A model generated the notes under the pieces. The model did not search any database, had not been told where the DNA came from, and saw nothing but the letters and a program-made list of their open reading frames with translations. DNA of 63,644 bases from Phycisphaerales bacterium (lineage in GTDB: Bacteria > Planctomycetota > Phycisphaerae > Phycisphaerales > SM1A02). The translations under genes and the position numbers were made by a program. Below are positions 1-6,899 of the stretch, one piece after another. The stretch spans positions 3,466,543-3,530,186 of the forward strand of contig CP070772.1 of the NCBI GenBank assembly GCA_020345805.1. The letters are read 5' to 3'. Position 1 is the first letter of the stretch; each line of letters begins with the position of its first letter.

Positions 1-186
1 GACGTGAACGGCGACGACGTTGTGAACATCGACGATATCCTCGCGGTCATCGGCGCCTGGGGACCGTGTGATGATCCCTATGACTGCCCTTGCGACCTCG
101 CCGGGCCCGATGCTGGACCACCCGACGGCAAGGTGAACATCGACGACGTGTTCGCCGTTCTCGCCAACTGGGGGCCGTGTACATAG
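1..186 (+). CDS. Dockerin-type repeat protein, C-terminal end (5' truncated)
   Basis: This is the last 61 codons of a gene that begins before the window. Two tandem dockerin-like, EF-hand-like calcium-binding repeats are visible. Each has a D-x-N-G-D or G-K-V-N core, then NIDD, and ends in a W-G-P-C box (GAWGPC and ANWGPC). Such paired repeats close many exported planctomycete proteins. They resemble cellulosomal type I dockerins, but no cohesin partner is seen here. The parent enzyme or surface protein cannot be identified. The apparent GTG at 4 is an internal codon and not a start, because the same repeat runs off the left edge. Confidence 0.75.
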   Translation, partial: DVNGDDVVNIDDILAVIGAWGPCDDPYDCPCDLAGPDAGPPDGKVNIDDVFAVLANWGPCT

Positions 187-343
187 GAGGAATCGAACAC
201 TGGAAGGAAGCGCCGCGGCTCCGCCGCCCCCACGGGCTCTTTCTGCGCGCCAACGTACGTTCCCACGTGTTGACGACGCCCCGGCGCGTCTTCGCGGCGC
301 GGAGGGTACAATCCGCTCCGACAGATGCCCGAAGGAGAACGCG

Positions 344-1351
344 ATGATCGTACATGGATATGCCGCCGCCGAGTCGGGCGGGAAGTTCGAGCCGTTCGAG
401 TACGAACCGCAGCCGTTGAAGCCGAACGAGATCGGCGTTCAGGTCATCTGCTCGGGACTCTGCCACAGCGACCTGCACATGCTCGACAACGATTGGGGGA
501 TCACCGGCTATCCCTTCGTGCCCGGGCATGAGGTGATCGGAATCGTGCGCGAGGTCGGCGAGGCGGTGACGCATCTGAAAGCGGGCCAGCGAGTCGGCAT
601 AGGCTGGCAGAGCGCTTCGTGCATGCACTGCGAGTCGTGCCGGTCGGGTGAGAACCACCTGTGCGGCGAATCCGAGGGCACCTGCGCGGGTCGATATGGG
701 GGGTTCGCCGATTACGTGCAGGTCGACAGTCGGTTCGCGATTCCCATACCGGACGCGATCGATTCAAAGCACGCCGGCCCGTTGTTGTGTGGGGGGGTGA
801 CCGTCTTCAGCCCGCTGTTCCATTACGGCGTGCGGTCGACGATGAAGGTCGGCGTGGTGGGCATCGGCGGCCTGGGGCACATGGCCGTTCAGTTCGCTCG
901 CGCCTTCGGCTGCGAGGTTTACGCCTTTTCGCATACCCCCGCAAAAGAGGCCGAGGCGATGAGCTTCGGGGCTACTCATTTCATCAACAGCCGCGATGAG
1001 AAGGCGGTGGGGGGAGTCGCCGGTTCGCTGGATTTCATCCTGTCAACGGTCTTCGCCCAACTCGAGTGGGGTGTGTATCTCAACGCTCTGCGGCCCAACG
1101 GCCGCATGTGCCTGGTGGCGTCGCCGACCGAGAACATCACCATTCCGCCCATGTCGCTGCTGCTGGGGCAGCGGAGTTTGAGCGGCAGCATCATCGGCAG
1201 CCCGCAGATGCTCTATCGCATGTTGGATTTCGCCGCGCGGCATAACGTCGTGCCGCAGATCGAGTTGATGCCGATGTCGCAGATCAACGAGGCCTTCGAG
1301 AAGCTCCGCCTTAACGAAGCGCGTTACCGGATCGTGCTGAGCAACGAGTAA
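344..1351 (+). CDS. Zinc-dependent alcohol dehydrogenase, CAD/YahK type
   Basis: A 335-residue medium-chain dehydrogenase predicted to interconvert alcohols and aldehydes with NAD(P)H. The catalytic zinc ligands are visible as C40 (GLCHSD), H62 (PGHE) and a Cys near 159 (LLCGG). The structural zinc cluster is C93, C96, C99 and C107. The nucleotide fold starts at GIGGLGH, near residue 179. Length and motif order match the cinnamyl-alcohol-dehydrogenase-like subfamily (YahK, AdhC), which usually has broad aldehyde specificity and prefers NADPH. The start is supported by AAGGAG at 332-337. The gene stands alone, with a strong terminator downstream. The substrate cannot be inferred. Confidence 0.9.
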   Translation: MIVHGYAAAESGGKFEPFEYEPQPLKPNEIGVQVICSGLCHSDLHMLDNDWGITGYPFVPGHEVIGIVREVGEAVTHLKAGQRVGIGWQSASCMHCESCRSGENHLCGESEGTCAGRYGGFADYVQVDSRFAIPIPDAIDSKHAGPLLCGGVTVFSPLFHYGVRSTMKVGVVGIGGLGHMAVQFARAFGCEVYAFSHTPAKEAEAMSFGATHFINSRDEKAVGGVAGSLDFILSTVFAQLEWGVYLNALRPNGRMCLVASPTENITIPPMSLLLGQRSLSGSIIGSPQMLYRMLDFAARHNVVPQIELMPMSQINEAFEKLRLNEARYRIVLSNE

Positions 1352-2063
1352 GCACACTCCCGACGGGATCTATCTCAAGACACAGTTGCCGCACGGCCCT
1401 TGTTTCGCTCAGACCATTGCACCTGCCGTTGGCGATCCAAAAAAGGAGAAGGCCCGGCAAGGGGGTGAGCCGGGCCTTTGGACCGCAGGAGTCGCCGGAG
1501 GCGATTGTCAGTTCGGGGTAGCGGCTCCTTTCGCGGCCTATCCCTCCGGATGAAGCGGTCTGAGGTTTGAAACCCCCCATCGCTGTGCCCGGCGACAGGG
1601 GGGAGGAAGAGGAGGAGCAGGAGCCACTATCGTGCCTCGTTCGTTCGGCTGTGCCAGTGCCGATGCACCACTTATACACCTCCCGACAAACACTCCTTGG
1701 AAAAAATGCCCAGATGCTTTCGGGCGGCGTTTTGGCAGCACTGTCGAAAAACCGGCCGCCTCGGCACGGAATCCCCCGCATCACTTATGCGGGCCAGATC
1801 AGTGGTAAACGCGGCATCCGACGCGCCGGGTGCTCACGCAGGGGGACCTGCAAGCCATCCGCCCCTAACACGTCCCGGATATTCACTGCCACCTCGGCGG
1901 TCCATCTGTGCGGCCTGGGAGAAAAAAGGCAATTGAGCAGCAGAAACGGCAAATCACGCGTATAGGAGGTGGAGAGGTGGTGCCGGTATTTCCGCCTCTC
2001 CTGCGCTGGATCCGTGCCAAGGTGCGGCGCGGATCGACCTGGACGGGAAAGGAGGAGTGCCAA
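1352..2063. other. Intergenic region and long leader of the HTH/TPR gene
   Basis: About 700 bases without a convincing gene. Besides the terminator at 1449-1479 it holds a perfect 7-bp inverted repeat with a 5-nt spacer (CCCGCAT at 1775-1781, ATGCGGG at 1787-1793). Further down is a hairpin GGAGAGG/CCTCTCC (1971-1977 with 1995-2001) that overlaps a strong Shine-Dalgarno, AGGAGG at 1965-1970. That site precedes a GTG at 1980 in frame with the downstream gene. Open frames here (for example 1567-1965) have no recognisable content and are treated as chance. Confidence 0.5.
1449..1479 (+). terminator. Rho-independent terminator after the alcohol dehydrogenase
   Basis: A perfect 10-bp GC-rich stem (AAGGCCCGGC at 1449-1458 with its complement at 1469-1478) and a 10-nt loop. 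The run of A just upstream (1439-1444) could make it work on the other strand too; the T run downstream is short. Confidence 0.75.
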
Positions 2064-3329
2064 ATGGACCAGGCCGAACAACGCAGGCGTAGATTGGCTC
2101 AGCTCCTTGATCTGGCTCAGACCTACAGGGGCTGGACCAGGAAGGAGTTGGCCCGGGCCTTGAGACGCGACCCCACCAAACTCATCCCCGGCAGCGGCAT
2201 CCCCAAGCTCGATCTCGTGGTCGATCTGGCGGGAGTGCTGGACTGGCCGGTGGGAGTGGTGATCGGCTGCATGTGGAACGGCAACCCCGCCGGCTCCGAC
2301 GGGATTGGCGAAGCGCAGCCGAGCGCCGACTTCGAGTCGCTGGATGCCGCTTCCTCGCAGGCCTACCAGCAGGGCAAGTACACCCTGATGATTGACCTGG
2401 CCAAGCAGGCCTATGACGTGGCGGAGACTCCCCAGGAGCGGGCTCGCGCCTGCAACCGGCAGGCAGGGGGCTGGGACGGCCTCGGGCGCTACTCCAAGCT
2501 GCGCGACGCGGTGCAACTGGGGTTGCAGGAACGGTCAATCTCACCCGACTTCCGCCGCATGCTTCAGGTCAATCTCGCCAATGCCTATTACACACTCTGG
2601 TCGCTCACCGAATCGGGGGCCGTCGCCCAGGGCCTGGTCAACTGGTTCAAGGAGAACCCGGCCGAGTCGGTTCGTGATCGCATCGTCCACGCCTTCGCCC
2701 ACTACGTGGCCGGCCACACCTTCCGCCGTCTCATCACCCAGGAGCCGGAAAACGCGACCGTCCTGGGCTTTCGGGCCAAGGAACACCTGGAGATCTCGCA
2801 CGATCTTCACTGCCGTCTGAGCGAGGAGTTGGAGATCGACGCGTATTCCGGCATCGGCAACACCTGCAAGGGCGGCATCATCGAGGCCGAAGTCGAGCTC
2901 GATCAGCGCGACCCCGACGAAGCGCTGGAAACCATCGTGGACCGCCTCGATGCGGTGGTGGATGTGGAGGATGAGAACGCTCCGGTCGGCCCCTGGCTGG
3001 AAAGCTACGGCTGGTGGTGCATCTTCGGTTGCAACATCGCCCTGCGGCACCTCACCGACGAGCGCCGCCTCCAGCACTACATGGCCATCTTCACCAACAA
3101 GGCCGACGAGATCGCCAACCGTTCGGACAACTGGTCCATGCGGGAGCGGGCCTTCACCATGCAGTACACGCGGTGGCAACGCGCTATTGATGCCACCGGT
3201 TTTGAGATACCGAACGTCATCGATAAAGAGGATGTGCAGTTGATCACCGGGACCATGGGGCGCTTCCCCACGTTCCGCGAGACCGGCTGGCGTATCCTCA
3301 AGACCGCCAAGGTTGTGCGCAACAACTAG
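2064..3329 (+). CDS. HTH plus TPR-like helical protein, putative regulator
   Basis: A 421-residue cytoplasmic protein with no signal peptide. Residues about 8-65 look like a helix-turn-helix of the XRE/Cro type (TRKELARAL, then a PGSGIPKLDLVVDLAGVL segment). The rest is alpha-helical with TPR-like units (for example SQAYQQGKYTLMIDLAKQAY). This layout suggests a DNA-binding protein that senses a protein or peptide, but the ligand and target are unknown. The ATG at 2064 is preceded by GGAGGAG at 2051-2057 and fits the HTH boundary. An in-frame GTG at 1980 with its own AGGAGG would add 28 residues. Its stop region carries the ribosome binding site of the next gene, so the two are likely coupled. 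Confidence 0.7.
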   Translation: MDQAEQRRRRLAQLLDLAQTYRGWTRKELARALRRDPTKLIPGSGIPKLDLVVDLAGVLDWPVGVVIGCMWNGNPAGSDGIGEAQPSADFESLDAASSQAYQQGKYTLMIDLAKQAYDVAETPQERARACNRQAGGWDGLGRYSKLRDAVQLGLQERSISPDFRRMLQVNLANAYYTLWSLTESGAVAQGLVNWFKENPAESVRDRIVHAFAHYVAGHTFRRLITQEPENATVLGFRAKEHLEISHDLHCRLSEELEIDAYSGIGNTCKGGIIEAEVELDQRDPDEALETIVDRLDAVVDVEDENAPVGPWLESYGWWCIFGCNIALRHLTDERRLQHYMAIFTNKADEIANRSDNWSMRERAFTMQYTRWQRAIDATGFEIPNVIDKEDVQLITGTMGRFPTFRETGWRILKTAKVVRNN

Positions 3330-3339
3330 GAGTCCAGTC

Positions 3340-3759
3340 ATGTTGAACCTGCTTCGACGACAAATCTGGAGATTGAGCGGCATCGCGATCGCGGCCGCGG
3401 TGTTGACGCCAACCGCCTGGGCCGGCGAAGGCCCCGACCTTACCGACCACACCGCTCAGGATCCCAAGCCACCCTGGAAGGATCCGCCGGGCGACGGCTA
3501 CGCGCCCTTCGATCCCAACGGCGGTGGCCTGCCCGCCATCCTACCGTCTTCGCCCCCGCTGTCCGACGCGCTTCGAGAATTCGGTTCCTACCCGCCTCAG
3601 TGGACCATACCGGGCAGCTTTCCTCCGTGGCCGCCGGCCCCGCAAGCATACCCGTTCTCGGTGGGCGGACGCCCCGTCGGGCCTGTCCCGGCCCCGGGCG
3701 CCCTCGCCCTGTTGGGTCTCGGTACGCTGCTGTCGAGGGCCTCACGCCGTCGCCGGTAA
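3340..3759 (+). CDS. Small PEP-CTERM-type exported protein (PAPG variant)
   Basis: A 139-residue protein with a Sec signal peptide (cleavage likely after TAWA, near residue 28) and a Pro/Gly-rich middle without a known domain. Its C-terminal sorting tag is VPAPG, a hydrophobic helix (ALALLGLGTLL) and a basic end (RRRR). This is the three-part exosortase signal, with PAPG replacing the classical PEP, a variant common in planctomycetes. The exosortase at 15269-16198 is the obvious candidate processing enzyme. The ribosome binding site AGGAG (3327-3331) overlaps the stop of the HTH/TPR gene 11 bp upstream, which points to co-expression. Function unknown; perhaps an envelope or matrix protein. 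Confidence 0.75.
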   Translation: MLNLLRRQIWRLSGIAIAAAVLTPTAWAGEGPDLTDHTAQDPKPPWKDPPGDGYAPFDPNGGGLPAILPSSPPLSDALREFGSYPPQWTIPGSFPPWPPAPQAYPFSVGGRPVGPVPAPGALALLGLGTLLSRASRRRR

Positions 3760-3800
3760 TCGCCGGCCGCCGATCGTCGAAGCTGAGGCAGAATGAGTCG

Positions 3801-3834
3801 CGGGCCACCTCGTTGAGAGGTGGCCCCGTTTTTT
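3801..3834 (+). terminator. Rho-independent terminator
   Basis: A stem of GCCACCTC with GAGGTGGC, extended by CGG/CCG pairs, with loop GTTGA and a six-T tract at 3829-3834. It closes the HTH/TPR and PEP-CTERM pair. Confidence 0.9.
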
Positions 3835-3911
3835 GTCGATCCCGGTCGCTCACCTGACGGCCCGACGGGCATGCGCCGGGCCTCATCGCCCATCCCGATC
3901 AAGAGCCGCTC

Positions 3912-3939
3912 TTGAACCGACGATTGTTTGGGGTATGCT
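3912..3939 (+). promoter_or_regulatory. Candidate sigma-70-like promoter of the tRNA gene
   Basis: A -35-like TTGAAC at 3912-3917 and a -10-like TATGCT at 3934-3939, spaced by 16 bp, about 47 bp before the tRNA 5' end. The match to consensus is moderate. Confidence 0.35.
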
Positions 3940-3986
3940 TCTGCAGTTCTCGGCCGGGACCGGCAGAGCCCGGCCGAGCATCCCAA

Positions 3987-4059
<73 letters not shown>

Positions 4060-4069
4060 CTTGACAGAG

Positions 4070-4098
4070 CCCGCCGGCAACACCCGCCGGCGGGTTTT
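4070..4098 (+). terminator. Rho-independent terminator of tRNA-Ala
   Basis: A 9-bp stem (CCCGCCGGC at 4070-4078 with GCCGGCGGG at 4086-4094), a 7-nt loop and a T tract at 4095-4098. Confidence 0.9.
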
Positions 4099-4184
4099 CG
4101 TTAAAGGGGCAAAGTGTCAATTCCGGGCACCTCTCCTGATCCCCGAGGTGGGCTGGCGATGCTCCGGACGAGCCAGCGGCGCGG

Positions 4185-5105
4185 TCAATTGGAACTGGGT
4201 GCTCCGTGTTGCCGCGACCTTTGAACGACGTCAGGTTGTGGCGCAAGCGTCAAGCCCTTGGCGAAAGCGGCCAGCTCACTCATTGATCGGCCGACGTGTA
4301 GATTCCCGTGTCGTGGAAGCTTCAACTCGTCCACCACCCGTCCGCCGATCACCAGGCTCAGGCCGATGTCCGCCAGTTGCCCGGCGAGCTTGCTCACATC
4401 ACCCGCCGTCGCATCGGGATCCCCGATGTTTGAGATGGTCAACCAGGCCAGCCTTGCGTTCTGATCCCTCACCGCTTGGGCCAGGGCCTCCGCGGGCGTG
4501 TCGGGCCCGAGGTTGACGGATCGGAATCCCTCGGCGGCGAGCACGGTGGCGGCGATGAGCGACGGCAAGACATATGGATCGCCCGGCGGAGCGCCGCCGA
4601 TGGCGACCGGTGCGCCGGGTTCTTCCGGGAAAGTCAGCCTCAGTCGGTTGAGGGCCTGGATACAGATGTCAGTAGCCCGGTGCTCCAGGTACACCCCTTG
4701 AGGATCATGGAGCCAGAGTTCCCCGATGCGGCTCATCGCCTCGCGAACAGGCCCATCGCAGATCCACGCGGTGGTTTCTCCCCCGAGATAAAGGGACATT
4801 ACCAGACCGCGAGCGGCTCTGTCATGTCCGTCACGCAGCAGCTCGAACAGGCGGTCCGCGGCATCCTGGAGGGCGGGCAGATCACCCGCTACGGCCTCGA
4901 CATCCGGCAGGTCAAGGATCTCCGGCCGCACCAGCGTGGCCCGGGTGTCGCGTACGAATCGGATGGCCTCGGCGAGGGGGATGCGGCGATGGCCGCCGGC
5001 GGTCCGTGATGCCCGCAGCAGACCCTCATCCGCCCAGCGCTTGAGCGATGACTCACTGACCCCGATCGCTTCGGCGAGCTCTTTGGGTGACAGGACTTGG
5101 CGCAT
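4185..5105 (-). CDS. MerR-family CarH/LitR-like regulator with altered cobalamin site
   Basis: A 306-residue protein with the full CarH layout: a MerR winged HTH (residues 1-70, SPKELAEAIGVS and GGHRR), a four-helix cap (about 80-155) and a Rossmann B12-binding fold (about 165-285). The cap keeps the photoreceptor signature W-x9-EH as W131, E141 and H142. The lower-ligand motif (E/D-x-H-x-x-G) reads DPYVLP, so Tyr178 replaces the histidine. The residue after W131 is Leu, where CarH has its photo-adduct histidine, although H133 follows. Family members repress light-induced genes when they hold adenosylcobalamin. Here B12 binding is doubtful. The gene diverges from the fasciclin gene, with a palindrome between them. 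Start supported by AGGAG. Confidence 0.85.
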   Translation of the reverse strand: MRQVLSPKELAEAIGVSESSLKRWADEGLLRASRTAGGHRRIPLAEAIRFVRDTRATLVRPEILDLPDVEAVAGDLPALQDAADRLFELLRDGHDRAARGLVMSLYLGGETTAWICDGPVREAMSRIGELWLHDPQGVYLEHRATDICIQALNRLRLTFPEEPGAPVAIGGAPPGDPYVLPSLIAATVLAAEGFRSVNLGPDTPAEALAQAVRDQNARLAWLTISNIGDPDATAGDVSKLAGQLADIGLSLVIGGRVVDELKLPRHGNLHVGRSMSELAAFAKGLTLAPQPDVVQRSRQHGAPSSN

Positions 5106-5456
5106 GATGGGATCTCCTGAGTCGATTTGAACGATTCTACTGTTGAATCGTCCATGTCGCCCGGATATTCATGCCAATCTGCTCGAAAAGCCGGGGGGGG
5201 GCATTTCAAAAATATCTCTGAGCGTGGAATAGCGGCGATGGGAGCCGAGTTTGTCTAGTGTTGGTTGATCGAAATGGATGATTTGACCGAAAAATCAGCC
5301 AACCGAGTCTCCGAACATCCGCCAAGTCCAGCCCGGAAGGGGCTGACGAGGCCGACCGAAGTGAGGCTTGTCGCTCGAACTCGTGTTTTCCGGATTCACA
5401 CCCCTCCGAACTCGGAATCCTGACTCACCTCAAGCTTTTCTCAAAGGATCTCACCA
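5106..5456. other. Divergent intergenic region between the MerR and fasciclin genes
   Basis: 351 bases holding the palindrome at 5131-5151, a run of nine G at 5193-5201 and a weak stem (CAGCCC/GGGCTG) near 5330-5346. TTGA elements recur at 5127, 5143, 5267 and 5283. No convincing -35/-10 pair was found for the fasciclin gene, which may depend on an alternative sigma factor. Its ribosome binding site is AAAGGATC, just before 5457. Confidence 0.5.
5131..5151. promoter_or_regulatory. Candidate operator palindrome upstream of the MerR gene
   Basis: A perfect 7-bp inverted repeat, ACGATTC (5131-5137) and GAATCGT (5145-5151), with a 7-bp spacer. It lies 26 bp before the start codon of the CarH-like gene, inside the divergent intergenic region. 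The TTGA starts within it are 16 bp apart. Autoregulation and control of the divergent fasciclin gene are inferred from position only. Confidence 0.5.
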
Positions 5457-6455
5457 ATGTCGTTTGCCCCTCGAAATGCCACCTTCGCCGTCGCAGGAAC
5501 CGCTCTTCTGGCGGCGACCCTGTCCGTCTCCTCCCTCAGCGCCGCCCCCTGCAGCACCTGCGCACCATGCCAGTCCGGCTCCACCTGCTCGGGCGGGACG
5601 GCGGCCCCGGCCACTCTGGCCTCCCACGACCACAGGAAGCTTCCGGACCTCGTGGATACCGCGGTCAGCGCCGGATCGTTCAAGACGCTGGTCGCCGCGG
5701 TCCAGGCCGCCGGCCTCGTGGAAGCTCTGAAGGGCGAAGGCCCGTTCACCGTGTTTGCTCCCACTGACGAAGCGTTCGCCAAGCTGCCCAAGGGCACCGT
5801 CGAGTCGCTGCTCAAGCCCGAGAACAAGGAGATGCTGACCAGCATCCTCACTTACCACGTAGTCTCGGGTCACCTCATGGCCAAGGACGTCGTCAAATCC
5901 ACCGGCGCCAGGACCCTCAACGGCCAGCAGGTCGAGTTTGCCAACCGCAAGCAGGCGGTGATGATCGACAACGCCCGGGTCATCAAGACCGACATCGAAA
6001 CCGGCAACGGCGTTATTCACGTCATCGACTCGGTCATCATGCCGAGCAATGACTCGATCGTGACCGTGGCCAGCAAGGCGGGCTCGTTCGGCACGCTTCT
6101 GGCGGCGGCCACCGCAGCCGATCTGGCCGACGTTCTCAACAGCGAAGGCCCGTTCACCGTGTTCGCTCCCACCGATGAAGCGTTCGCCAAGCTTCCCGAG
6201 GGCACGGTAGAGAATCTGCTCAAGCCCGAGAATCGCGAGCATCTCAAGGCGGTTCTCACCTACCACGTCGTTCCCGGCCGCGTGTATTCCTCCGACGCTC
6301 TGAAGGCCGGCTCGGCCAAGACCGTGCAGGGCAAGTCCGTGCACATCTCCGCCCGCGGCGGAAGGGCGTTCGTGAACGATGCCCGACTCGTCGCCCTCGA
6401 CATCGACGCCAACAACGGCGTGATCCACGTGATCGATTCCGTCATGCTCCCGTGA
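5457..6455 (+). CDS. Exported protein with two fasciclin (FAS1) domains
   Basis: A 332-residue protein with a Sec signal peptide (residues 1-30), a Cys-rich stretch after it (CSTCAPCQ, about 31-48) and two FAS1 domains (about 60-195 and 200-332). Each domain carries the H1 box [17 protein letters not shown] and the H2 box with TYHVV and [13 protein letters not shown]1 domains mediate surface adhesion or ligand binding outside the cell. The two copies are very similar even at DNA level (period 408 bp), which points to recent duplication or gene conversion. The Cys-rich stretch could form disulfides or bind a metal. It is probably transcribed with the DUF378 gene downstream and controlled by the divergent CarH-like regulator. 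Confidence 0.9.
   Translation: MSFAPRNATFAVAGTALLAATLSVSSLSAAPCSTCAPCQSGSTCSGGTAAPATLASHDHRKLPDLVDTAVSAGSFKTLVAAVQAAGLVEALKGEGPFTVFAPTDEAFAKLPKGTVESLLKPENKEMLTSILTYHVVSGHLMAKDVVKSTGARTLNGQQVEFANRKQAVMIDNARVIKTDIETGNGVIHVIDSVIMPSNDSIVTVASKAGSFGTLLAAATAADLADVLNSEGPFTVFAPTDEAFAKLPEGTVENLLKPENREHLKAVLTYHVVPGRVYSSDALKAGSAKTVQGKSVHISARGGRAFVNDARLVALDIDANNGVIHVIDSVMLP
5734..5824 (+). repeat. FAS1 internal DNA repeat, copy 1
   Basis: A 91-bp segment encoding the FAS1 H1 box and the following helix. It is nearly repeated at 6142-6232 with an offset of exactly 408 bp (136 codons), and several long stretches are identical at nucleotide level. Confidence 0.8.
6142..6232 (+). repeat. FAS1 internal DNA repeat, copy 2
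   Basis: The second copy of the 91-bp segment at 5734-5824. Third-position differences are few, which argues for recent duplication or gene conversion inside the fasciclin gene. Confidence 0.8.
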
Positions 6456-6538
6456 CCAGTATCGAGCCGTTCCTATCTAACCGCGTTCACTGGTATCCAC
6501 TTTCAAATGAACCGTGCAATCACTAAAGGAATATTGAA

Positions 6539-6763
6539 ATGAAAGCTCTCGACATCATCGCAGCAGTACTTCTGGTAATCGGCGGCCTCAACTGGGGCCT
6601 GTGGGGCGCCTTCGAGTTCGACCTCGTGGCGGCCATCCTCGGTGGCAACACCGCCGTCCTCAGCAAGGTGATCTACATCGTCGTCGGTCTGGCCGCTCTG
6701 TATCAGGCCTTCTCCGTCAAGGCGATCCAAACCCGGTGGAACCTCAAGCCGGCCATGGCTTGA
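6539..6763 (+). CDS. DUF378 family small membrane protein
   Basis: A 74-residue protein with two transmembrane helices (about 5-25 and 40-60). It carries the DUF378 signature GGLNWGLWG after the first helix and a VGLAALYQ-like second helix. The function of the family is unknown; members occur widely near stress and envelope genes. It lies 83 bp after the fasciclin gene and before a shared terminator, so the two probably form one transcript. An AAAGGA element sits before the start. Confidence 0.85.
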   Translation: MKALDIIAAVLLVIGGLNWGLWGAFEFDLVAAILGGNTAVLSKVIYIVVGLAALYQAFSVKAIQTRWNLKPAMA

Positions 6764-6804
6764 ACGCTGCTTCGGTCGCAGTCTGCCGACCCCAACTAAT
6801 TGTC

Positions 6805-6840
6805 AAAGGCGGTTCGTGGCGAAGTCACGGACCGCCTTTT
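6805..6840 (+). terminator. Rho-independent terminator of the fasciclin-DUF378 unit
   Basis: A long stem of AAAGGCGGTTCGTG (6805-6818) with CACGGACCGCCTTT (6826-6839), one G-T pair, a 7-nt loop and a T run at the end. Confidence 0.9.
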
Positions 6841-6899
6841 CACTGATCAGCATCACACGCGTTCGTGTTGAACGATCAGGCGCTGATAGGATTCATGTA

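Noticed and set aside
1311..1784. Minus-strand frame after the alcohol dehydrogenase
   Set aside because: It overlaps the 3' end of that gene and a terminator; no homology pattern is seen.
1567..1965. 132-codon plus-strand frame in the leader region
   Set aside because: No ribosome binding site, unusual composition and no domain; better explained as chance.
5193..5201. Run of nine G as a phase-variable tract
   Set aside because: It lies in intergenic DNA far from any start codon or spacer of a recognised promoter, so a switching role is not supported.
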